The notes below the pieces were generated by a model, which saw only the letters and a list, made by a program, of their open reading frames with translations, was not told the origin of the DNA and did not search any database. Positions 9,601 through 21,600 of a stretch of DNA of 64,000 bases are shown here, in pieces. The translations under genes were made by a program, and so were the position numbers. Source of the DNA: Cristatella mucedo (taxonomy: Eukaryota; Bryozoa; Phylactolaemata; Cristatellidae); NCBI GenBank assembly GCA_009760855.2, contig WPIO01000001.1:11851501-11915500 (forward strand), given 5' to 3'. Each line of letters opens with the position of its first letter. Position 1 is the stretch's first letter.

Positions 9601-12600
9601 TAGCTGGCTTAGTGCTTCTGTGCAATTTCATCTCTGATCTGCCTTAGCACGTGCTACCTGACCTTGTCGGTGCAACTCTCAACACTTCCTTTACTTCCCT
9701 TCGCTTCGCGGTGGTCTCTCTTCAGTCCCTATACGAAGAAGCTGGTTACGTCAATCGCCGTGTTTCAGCGGTACAGGCATTTCTGCTCTTTTAATGTTGG
9801 CAATTCTGCGAGCTAACGATGCGAGCAATTCTGGTCAGGTCAGAATCCCGTTGTGCCTAAACTTGCATCGCTACCAAGGGAGCCCGCCAAATGTGATACG
9901 TTTGTGGACAGGCGGTGCTTCGGACCCATGTGTACGCTTACACTGTTCCTGCTGCTTGCAGACGTTACCACCATTCATTTGGTAATGCTTTCTTGTACAC
10001 CATATATAAACTACCTATAAATAGATTTAGTTCTCTGAGTGAGCTACACAAATGGGTTATTATTATTAGTATTATTAAGCTAGAGAGGTTTGGTCTAGCC
10101 GAGCTGGTTTGGTCTAGTGGTTAAGGTGCTCGCCCCGACTAAGGACTGACTGAGGTCGTGGGCTCGAGCCCCGAGGCATATGTGAAGCGCCTGAATAGAG
10201 ATTAAGTTCTCTTGGGGCGCTATATAAATGAATTATATATATAAGCTAGGCTAAGAAGCAAAGGTAACCGCCGAGGCCGACAGAAAGTGGACGAGCAATT
10301 GAGTCAATTGAGCTACGTTACAGATCTCCCCGTGCTTTCGCAGCCACGCTTCGACAAGATAGCGCTCAGGACCTGCAGCAGACGGCAGCGCAGCGAGTGC
10401 GGACGCTCTCACGCCAGCCAATCCTCGCCGTTACCGTTGCCCAAGCTCATGCGCACGTCTTCAAAGGATGGGCAATCGGCGCCGGTCACGCAGCAGCGAG
10501 ACCACGTACGCTTTCGACTCACATAGAATGTCCGGAGGGGACCCGACCTCAAAGACGGTGCCGAACTTGGCCCGTAGAGCGGCCTCGCCGGCGTCCGCCA
10601 CTTCTTTCTAGAAACGAGAAGGCTGCGCTCGGCTAGCCACGACCTGCGCGCCGCCAATGCCGCCTCTGCTGCGGAAAGCGAAGAAGTTGCCCGGCACCGA
10701 GCGGCGGCAGGAGCGGCGGCAGCGCTTCGGCGCCAGAGCCACACGCAGCGCTTACCAGCGCTGCGTAGTCCGCGGGCTTGGCCGAGCCGTACGCCCACGG
10801 AGTGAGCCACAGCTGGCTGAAGGAGTGCAGGCTCATGTACAGCTTCATGCTCGACTTCAGTCCGTTGATGGCGTCTCGCAGGTTCTGCGTCTCCTTCTCG
10901 GAGAACGGCGACGACCCTCCGTAGGCGTCGGAACAAGGGCTGGTGCTAGTGCCGCTAACTAGAACAAGCAAGAGTCGTCCCGCGGACGAAGCTGCTTGGC
11001 TACCTCGATTAGCGAGTATAGTAAGCGCTCAAAGGAGACGAAATGCCTGCGCAGCTTTCGTACATCCCGTCAGTACGTGGACTCGAGGACACCACAGTCA
11101 CAGTGACTTTCCCTCTGCTTCCATTATTTTTAATAATTCACAAAACGCTCTTCAAGCGCAAAATACTCCACTGATTTACAAGAAAACTCTTGGATAAAAA
11201 TAGAATATATCTATATTTCATGAGAACGTGCGATCAGTATCCTCAGAGAGTCTGTGCGTCTTTAGCAATTGAATCCCACCTCTAGATAAGTTTTTTTTTT
11301 GGCGTACGCGCATCTCGTTTGCAGACTACTTGACTGGCCGATAGTCTTCACATACTGCTTAAAGGCGACTTCAAATTTATTGCGGTAAACATTTTCTCAA
11401 TTGGGTATATATTGAACCCCTTTTTAGCAGGTACGTGGTCAGTGAATACTTTACTGGTTCCTGGTAACGAAACCTTGAATGGTCGTTTGAGCCTGCCAAC
11501 TTGCATCCACGCAACGCAAAAAAAACGGGCCTGATATGAGAGGGAGACCATATTTAAGTTGGTCTTATATTTGCGACATCCCGTCACGACTTATCTAACT
11601 CACTACTGACAGGTCTTCCAGCTGGTGCAACGAGGTGCTTACAGTTGGTGCAAAACCTGGTAGCCAGGCATATTAGTCGTGAATGTTGCAGTTACCAGAT
11701 TTCAACACTTCTCAGCAAACTGCAATGGCTTCCTATTAAGCAGCGCTTCGACTTTTGGTTGTTCACTCCACTGTACATCACTTTATTCTCTGGCCCCCGC
11801 CTGCCTATCATAACTATTTCCCAATCAGGCTAGGCAGCGCAGCACTTCCCCTTTTGATTCGCGGCGTCGCTTAGCATTGAGTCGAACCAACCTAAAATCC
11901 TATGGAGACTGTGCCTTTAGTTCGTACGCTCCCAAAGCCGGCAACTTACTTCCGTCTTCCGACGACCCTTGACCCTACGAGATTTTAAAGGAAGCTAAAA
12001 ATGCACCTGTACCTCACAGTATTTGCGGGGTACGTGCGAATCGTCAAGTATGTGCTTATGCTTCTCTGGCATCTTATCACAAACTAACCAAACTAACCAG
12101 TCGACACGCTTCCTTTTCATCATATCTAAATTGTATAGCAAAAGACTTGGTGCTCTTAGGTGCACAACAAATTTCTTATTATTATTTCTCCTCTTATTTT
12201 TCGTGCTCGTTCAGCACGCTAATCCTGCTCGTGTCCAATAGCTGAGCCTCTCAAATCGAACTGGGACTCTTTGGGGACATTGCCTTCGATCCACGCACTC
12301 GATCCCTACGCTACCCGATGACCTCGCTGCTGCTTTCTACCCCCCCCCCCCCGACTTGATGAAATTTAAAAAGGAAGCTAAAAGCCGCCTGGTTTTTTAC
12401 CACTTTTCTCTCCACGCGAATTTTAGTCTGTGAGCTCAAGTGGGGGTGAAATGCTCCTTGTGGTTATTCGTAATCGGTCGATATCCTTTCTTTGACAACC
12501 TGTGTGTAGCACCGCGACAGAGATTTAGTTCTCTTGAGTTTCCACAAAATAAATTAATTAATTTCAGTAACATTATTAGTACCGTTACCACTGCCTGTTT

Positions 12601-15600
12601 GAGGTCTGTTTGTTACTGGATTCAAGGACGGTTTGTTTTGCTCGCTCGCACCAAGGTCGAACTATACTGACCCGGCAAGCTGACATCGATGGTGCTTGGA
12701 GACGAGCTCTTTCACATTGCGTAGATCCCAGCTGTCTGGCTCAATCTGCGCTTAGTAGGCACCTTATGAATATGGAACCACCTCACGTTGAAATACACAT
12801 ATTAGTCTTGCTATCAGTCCGAGCCGCAATATCGGAACGGTCAGAGTACTATCAATCCGACTAAGAGCATCGTCCCGATAACAAGAGCGATATTAATCAG
12901 ATGCTCTAGGCAAAGGTCCGAAAGGATGAAGCAACCGCAGGCTACCAACCAATTACTTGACTCTCTGTAAAGGTCAGCCGCCCAGCACACGTTAGCCACG
13001 CCTAAACCCACATCCGCCCTGTCCTTGCTAGCCAAGGGCAGTCTCTCTGCGCCCGCCGCTGGAGCTAAGCGGGTGCTTCTTTTCTCTGCCTTCCTTTTGT
13101 CCTGATCGGACCTCTTCTTCCTTCTCTTATGGTGGTGAAATTGGTCGTCCAGAGCGTGAACATTTGTTAAAATAATGATTACAATAAATAAAAGAATTGC
13201 TCTATAGCGCCCATAGAGAATTTACTATATATTATCTGGGCTGTTTACAACTTGCCGCAAGAGAATCAGTAACCGTTGCCAGGTGACATGCATGGTATCT
13301 AGAATGCAAAGGAGCATTCTCAGGCCGGCACGCTAAAGCAAGCATGAGAGCATGGCAGCAGCCCTGTTGACAAAAGACACGATGAGCCGTTGAGTTTTGC
13401 ACCTGCTACAGACGATGAAGGGTGCAGGCTGGGAGTCCAGGGACACGGTATTTACTGTACATGTCGTGACAATGTCACCAACGCTTGAACTAGTTCGGAA
13501 TACTCCTCCTAAGTTCGAACGCAACAATCGATAATCAGTTGACGACCTTCTCGATTGCACGACTACACAAAACAACAGCTGGAGTTTTCAACTAGTGCCG
13601 TCTACGTCTGATGTGAGATCGCGATCGCTGCCACATGATAAGCTGTACATAACCAGAGATCAGGGACTCCTGACGGCAGAGTCAAATCTCACTGCGACCC
13701 GCGAGTCTACTCGTATTTTTATGTTTTGCTCCACGCTTGTCTCGGCGAGAGCCCTCGCATTTTGTGGGGAAACGTCTTGTCGGTCCATCATTGGACATCA
13801 TCCGCTGTTTTCGTTTCGCTGAGGGAAGTGCTCAAATCGACTTCTCTACCCGAGTGAGCTGCACCGACCAGTCGCTCCAGAGATGACACGGCGAATTTAC
13901 CGTCACCCGCTGCCACCTGATGAACTCTTAACGCCTTACCATCCACTTGTCTCGCCATTCCCTTTAATGGTTCGTCACTGCTTTTCATTGCGGGTTGTGC
14001 ACTGGCATCCACAATGCCGTGACCGACCGACCCCTCGTATCGTTTGCTCAAGCCAGTCAATCTCAGCCAGCCAGCCAGCTACTTGCCCTTTAACCTGGGG
14101 CTTATCTTTTAAAAGACGCGCCGCCACTGTACTGATCCCATCACCGCTGCCGACGACTGCCTGTGAATATTCGGTTCGACGTCCGTACCATCTCTGAGGC
14201 CCCCTAATGGAAACATCCTACAAGCTCAACACGGCGTACGGTTCTGAATGCACACGGGGCCGGCACAGCCTACTCCCAAGTCTGCGTGGACAGAACCGGC
14301 ACGCTTTCGGGAGGCGGCTTTTTCGCCACGACATTGGTGTGCATCTCACTAGCACCACTATAGAACACGAATAAGCCTGACTCGTTCTATTTAAGCCTCA
14401 GCTGACCACTGACGTTTTTGCGTCGCCACTAACTCCTGACGACTGCAGAACTCACCAGCTACTCTCCTGCTGCCGGCTGTGGCTCATCCTTTTCGGCGGT
14501 CCTGAGCTGCTACTTCTACGCTACTCACTACCTCAACTGCTCTCCCGATTCTGCTGTGCTTCCCACTTTCTCTTTGTTGCGTGAGACGAAGTCTGTTGGC
14601 TACCGAATGCGTACCGAAAGCCGCTTAGGCTGTGACTACGCTATACAAAACTCTCCTGCCTAACGCCCACATACTCTTGATGGCTTTTCGGATTTACAGA
14701 CGGAGATACACTACATTACCAGCTGGGCCAGCGGGCGGCCCGACTCATTGCTTGCCCATCTGCGAGGTCGGCTCAGTGCAGGTCAGGCACGCCCACACCA
14801 GCCTTGTCGCAGTGAACGAAGGACTACTTGTCTCTGCCTGACGCTCAAGCTAAGCGGGCGCTTCTCTTCTCAGCCGGCCGTCGACCTGGTGGGACCTTCT
14901 TCTTCTTCTTCTTCTTTTTCTTCTCATTCCTCTGTCTCCAATGGCGGCTAATTTTTCTACGGCGGCGATTCGTGCATGTCCAACAAGATTACCCTGACTC
15001 TTAATCATGATCGTCGATGTATTGTAACAAACGTAGTAGTTACAAATCAATTTCTAGCGCACCTATTGCACCTAAGTTTGACTATCAGACGCACTTGTAG
15101 CAGCTGCTGAATCGCTTGGTTCAGAGTTGCTTTTGCCATTACAGGGAGCACACTCCACTACTACATTAGCTGCACAAAAGAAAAGTGGCTGACGACATTA
15201 TGCAGTTAGACCTAAATGAAGCTCTTGACTTTGGGCACACTGACCGTGAAAAATCTAATAGTATGTATACCAGCATGCATAATGAAAGTGGCTGCCAAAA
15301 CACTGCAGGTCAATTCGCGGCTCTCTAAAATGCTGGACAAAGCAGTGTTTTTTTAATCGTATGGGATCGGTTCATTTAATTATCAATGTTGGTACAGAAA
15401 AGTGTGGGGCCCACGTAGACTGTAAATGCTCGTCAGTACCACAGCAACTGCAGCTACAACTACAACTCTCACTACTATTTCTCCCCAGCATAAATAAAGT
15501 TTCTAGAAAGAGATTTAATTCTCTTGCGGGACCATGCACATTTCTTAGTATTATGATTCCTACGGCTGAATGCATTAATCAAGCAGCTTCGCATTTGACT

Positions 15601-18600
15601 ACACCGTTCAGATTGCTGCCCCTCTGAACCGAATGGCGATCCATAACCACAGTACGGAACGGATTAATATACGGAAGGGCTCTATCTCGTCAGTTTTTCA
15701 GCTTATTACTTTTTTTGCTCGTAGCGTAAGCAAGGATGTCGGTGCTGCATCATTCGTGAGCGTGCCAAACCTGTATACGCCAAAGCTTACGAGCTTGACT
15801 GTTCGTCGCTTCGGAAAGTGACGCAGAGGTCCCTTACCTCTCCACTGGAAGTCAAAGTTTCGGTTAGGATCTGTGCCATAGCACGACCAGCCTGGTGTCG
15901 GGCTTCGTGTTTTCCTCCAAAGGCGGTCCTGCGAGAAGAAGCGAGGCAAGTTGCTGAAAACCCTGCATACTATTTGAGCAGCTGGGCGTTTAAAATGAAA
16001 GGGCAGGCGCGTGAGGTCAAGATCTCCCGTCGCATTTCTGTCGAGCTGCTGTGCTCCAAAATTGTCCGCAATTGGTCCCTCATTGACCACTCGATCAGAC
16101 AGCTTAGACCTCGAGAGCTGTCGCTAACTATGCCCGTGGTCTTTAAATCCAATTAGTTTGGCCTCTTGCTTCTTCTGCCAAAGGAGCTGCGAAGGTTCCC
16201 GGTTGATATGGTGGGGGAGGGGGTATAGATACAAAGCAAAATTCCCACACTGGTGAAAAATACCTGCCACCGCACGGCGCCTTTGTATCAAGCTGAACGG
16301 CTGCAGGAGTACCGGCTCATCCGCACTCGTTGGCATCCTCTCCCAGGACCAGGGCTCCAGTAAAGTAACTCGGCTCTTCCTTCATTTAACCGATGCTCTG
16401 CGGCCGAGCTTGTGCTCTGCGAATACTTGACTGCCAAAGTAACGTCCGCGCAATTCTCGCCTAGCTAGATCCCCTCTGCAGCCGACTCTGGGCACTTCTT
16501 CCTGGCCAGCCGTCCCTCCGTGGCCACTTACTCCCACGAATGTTCTCCTTAGTCAGACACGGCCCTGACCTCAGCCAGACACGGCCCTGACCTTAGTCAG
16601 ACACGCCCTTGACCTCAGTCACGCTTCCTTAGCTTCCGAAAAGCAATCGGTACAGGGCGCCGCGTTTCGGGACGTGGAGTCTTGCACAAAAAGAGCGACG
16701 CATCCGGCGCAGAGCGCTTTGAATTTTAACCTGGTTCGCTGGATATCGCTTCCGAAGCAGAAATCGGTAGCGCAGCTAGGCTGCGACCTTGATCAGCGCT
16801 GCCTGCAAGCGCCGCAGCCGGAAGAGCGCCGCGGCGTGCTACGCCATATTCTGCAGCGTCACTTACCGAGACGTGCGTGAACTCATAGCCGTCTGGGTTA
16901 GCGACAGGCAAGACGTACCAGTCGTAGAAGTCTACGAGCTCCGTGACTGCAGAGTCTGATCCGTAGGCGGTGAGAAGCTGCAACGCGCGGCGACAGATTC
17001 GGCAGCGGAAGCGGAAGGGCAATGCACGGACGGGTAGTGCTCGCGGGACTTTTTCGTCACTCGCCGTACCTTGTTGATGATACCGATTGCAGTGCCGACG
17101 GTCAGCCATTCTCTGGCGTGTATGGCGGCGTCTAGCCAGATTATGGGCTTCGCACGTCCCGTGTCTTTGCCGATCTGAACGGGAAGTGTTGCACTGAGCT
17201 TTCCGCGCGTGACTTACGCTACCCGTCAGTCAGACAGACAGACGAATCTGCTATAAAATAATTTCCAATATTATATGATATTATGTGATAGCATTTCATA
17301 TTAATAATTAAATATCTTGCTGTTCCGCGGCTCACCTTGATGAGAAGCATGTCTCTGCTTTCGTACGATTTCCCTATGCTCTGGGTGCTGGCGAGCGAAG
17401 GATAGGCCGCTGCCATGCTAGCGAGCCAGGTATTTATCTGCAGCGTTTTACAAGTCCCCTCTCGGTATAATTCATCGGACGCAGCGACTGCAGGCCACCG
17501 CAGCTCAAACGCACACTTCAACTCACGAATTCGCCGCACTCACCGCCGCGTGCCTGGGGAAGGTTCCGACGACGTTGAGCTGGCTCGCTGCTGCGAACGA
17601 AGCTACCTCTTCCGCAGGCATAGATGCCAGCAGGTGCTCCTCTTTTTCCGCGAGCCATCGATAGTCTGCCTGCACGTCCGAAACTGTCTGCTGAGCGGTT
17701 TCTTGCGAGACTCCAGCGCGGACAAGGAGCGCTGCCACTCGGTCCTTGAGCTTTGTAGTCTCAATAAGCCTAGGAGACGAACATCAATTACCAAACATTA
17801 TCTACCACAAGCATATGGGACCGTATTTAATCGTGCACCCTTTAACCACGCTTTTGAGCAGGCACCTAATTGTAGAGTTATGCACGCTACACTGCGGCCC
17901 ACGGGCCGCAGTGAGAAAAGAGAGGTGAACTCGCAAATTGTAGCCTCTCACGCTAAGCCACGCGCGCCGGCACTTGCTCTTACGCCTGCATGTCGTCTTG
18001 TATTATCGTTGCGTTCATTCCCTTGAGGCGGAATTCCATCAGAAGTATTTGCACCGCCTCCGGAGGTGTGTTGATGTCGCACGGCCTATTAAAAACTGGC
18101 TCGCTCCAGAAATCCAGCTACAATTGCATTGCAAGTGTCAAAGTGAGAGTGCAATTAAAGGACTGGCCAATTAGGACTTTCCGAAAACCGCTCGATAAGC
18201 GTGCTGGGCGGTGACTCGTACAGCGAAACTAGCACGCTGTGCGATCGAGCTCAATGTGTGAGCAAAGCACGGAGACAATCAAGGGCTGGCATACGTTCTT
18301 CTTTTGAGTTCTGGTGCAAACTGATTTATCTGACACTGTTGACCCACTCCGCGTAGTATCTCCCTTAGTAATGGCGCATTGGATTACAGCGATCGTGGAC
18401 ATTGGCAGGAGATTTTGGGTTGGCATCTTATGTAGCACATCCATTTGGTCTCAGTAAACGTCTCTGCTTACTTGACTGTTTTATTACCAACGTCTCAACC
18501 GGCTTGGCTTAGGACAAATATACCGATGGTATCTTCGCAAACTGTCACTGAGGTCGAGCGACAGAGTTGCTTACTTGTGGATTAAGCCGTAATGGCTCAC

Positions 18601-21600
18601 TAGGTAAGGCGATTGCTTTTCACGACCTCGGCCCCGAGGTCGTGGGTTTGAATCTTGTGGTGGGCGATCCTTCATCGCCACTGCAAGCGGTGGTGATAAC
18701 TGTCAAGGCTCTTCTGTCGCTATACAAAAAAGAGGCTGTTAAATCAGCTAGTATTTGTTTATTTATTTAACCGACAGCCTCTAGTATGTAAAGCCACCAA
18801 AGCCCAGTACTGACTGGATAAGAAGAAAGAATAAACTTGACCTGTATGCTGTCCCTTCTGCCCTGCGATCTGAACAACGCCATTAGACCGTATCGGCAAT
18901 TGCCCGATAAGCTTTATGCTTATAGTGATTACGTTGCAAAATAGTGGGCTCACTGGTACAATCTTGGAATTGGAACTATGGAACGATGTAATAATAATAA
19001 TAATAATAATAATAATGCACTTGATAAAGCGCCCTCAGAGAACTTAATCTCTCTCTAGGCGCTTTACATTTGCTGTAAAGTGAAGGCTGGCTTTATGGAA
19101 GAGATTGTTCCTGGTGCTATACAGGCTAGGCACTATACATTAAATCATGGGCTAAGAGTAAGGAGGGGGACCGTAGCAATCACTACGTGATAATGCATAC
19201 CCCAGCCTATGGCAGAGCCCGCTGGAGTTTTCGGGGGCCTGTCCTATACTGCCTTCACCTCGGCTAGCGAATCAGAGAGCAGCTTTCCTGCTGCTAGGTA
19301 CGAGCCAAGGCGCTAGCCAATTGGAGCGCAGCGTTCCTGAGTCCCTGATGACAGAAGCTGCGGTTCGAGTTAATGTACGCCGGCCGGTAATTAATTAGGC
19401 GTCGTCGAGTACGGTTGCGTACGAATGGTCCAAATCGTTTTCTAAGCAGCAAGACGGGCAAACTCACACACACAGCAAAAGCACTAAGAACGGTTTTGTG
19501 GAAACTGCAAAGTGCTCACTATTGCACGCCATTGACGGTGTGCTGGTGCATTCCATATGCAGACACGCGACGTCTTCTTTCTAGAAGCGGGTGTATCCGT
19601 GGCTTTAACGCATTAACATCCTTTGTTCAGGAACTTTCCCTGAACGCCTCAATATTTCTCCAGCGTGCGAACGTCAGCGATTGCCTTTTTTGGTTGGGGC
19701 TGCATGCAATACGCCCTGGGGTTTTGATTCGTCGGCTGGTACAACGAGGAGGCTTAAATAAAGAAGTAGATAAAAATTAAAATGTAAAAAGTAAAAAAAA
19801 GTAAAATTTAAAAAGTAAAAAGTAGATAAAAAGATAAAAAGTAGCTTCTCCTTCTCGACTGTCGGCCGATTTTACAATCCAACCCTCAGATGTGGTAACC
19901 TGGCAGCCAAAATCAGAGAGAAATCGGTGCCAAATCGGCGCTAATTGTAAACGCAGCTTTAAAGACATTGTAAGGGAAAGCAGCGCCTGCTATTCTTGAT
20001 TGAAAAATCGAAATTAATCAGCTCGCTAAAATCGCCAAAGAATCGTGTGCTAACGCATTTCATTGGGTCTACCGATGCTAATCACAGCTATTATTTTGCG
20101 CGCCTCTGCAAGGAAAAAGTACTTGACGTGGAAGAATAGGCTAATAACTTACATTGCACCTACTGCTTCCCGGATTCATTTGGTAATGCAATAATTTGGT
20201 TATGCTTTCTATACAGCATCTGTATATTGACTACAAAGAGATTCAGTTCTCTGAGGGTGCTATACAAATATATTATTATTATTATGCAGCCAGCCTGCAG
20301 ATTTTTAGCTTACCAACAGACAGTGAATGAGACAGCAGTTGGTGAAATTTGCTCGAGACTAGCACCGGCGATTCGAAGATGTGCCTACGGGCGTCCGAAA
20401 AAAAAAGGTGAAACGACAAGAATCTCGCAGTTACTTTCAGCTTGTGTATTTTGACCTTTCTCTAGTCTGACCTTTGACCTTTGTCTAGCCGCTCTGATTG
20501 TCACACTCATCCACGGGTCGTTAATGTACCCGAGAATAGAAGACGGACTTGCTCCGGGGGGGGAAGGAGATAGCCGTCACGGGGTTGCGTTCCATCTTGC
20601 TCTAGCAATCTAGCTTGAAAAAAATCGTTGTGCTGAGCCGTTGGAAAAATCTTGAAATACATTTACTGGCAATGATGTCTGAAATATTTCGTAATGACGA
20701 AAACCGCATAGCAATCGTAGGAGTCAGTTCATACGGATCACACCGATTTAAGGATCTGATTTTTGCGGGGCTAGACGGGTCAGTTGGACCAGTCTACGAA
20801 ATCTTGGGGTGCAGTTTTGACCGACTGGGCCGAAATTCATGCTTGGCTGAGATTCTGCCTTTAGAGAACGAGAAAACACAACGAGAAGGAATGAAGCACT
20901 TGTCCGCAGGTGATTGACTTGCTGTGCAATAGGAATTTCCGAAACTAGCTTCGATTCAAAGCCGATGCGGTGTGCAGTGAGCAAATTTGACCAGCCAACC
21001 CAAGTCCCGCGCCAATGTATGGACTTCTCTTTTGAGGTACAGCGTGTGGGGACAAAATCCTTTTACACTGAGCTCATCAATTCCGAACTTACTTGACCAT
21101 GAATCTGGTCAGGGTTTGGAAGGATCTGGGATACGACCTGAGAGGGGGCTCGTGCGCTGCCGTGTTGACTATTTTATTGTCAGTCCCACAAGCTGAGATG
21201 TGAAACTATAGCCACCCATGTCATTTCACAACAAATCAGAGACTAATTACTCAAAAACCTGTGAGCTCAACAATGTGTCCTATGATTAAAATCTTTACAG
21301 AAACAAGATGGCTGCGGCTTGCACTGTGAAAGAAGGGAAGTTTACCTAGTCGGTTCGTGAAGATTTGTAGTACCCAATTATTGCTGATCTAGGAAGCAAA
21401 ATTCCTTCTGCTGTTTGCACTCCTAGACTGAGACTGAATGAGCAGTAATTATTCGTCAACTACTCCTCCTGAAGTACTCAGGCTTGAAAGAAGAATCATC
21501 GGGAGTAGAACTATGAATATATATAGGCTGCTCAGAAGAAGTTCTCGATCTATGGATGAATCTGTTCCGGCTCTTTAGATTTATTGTGGACAATATTTTT

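Noticed and set aside
10409-10936. 175-codon minus-strand ORF overlapping gene A exons 9-10
   Set aside because: It is out of frame with the conserved carboxypeptidase exons and crosses their intron.
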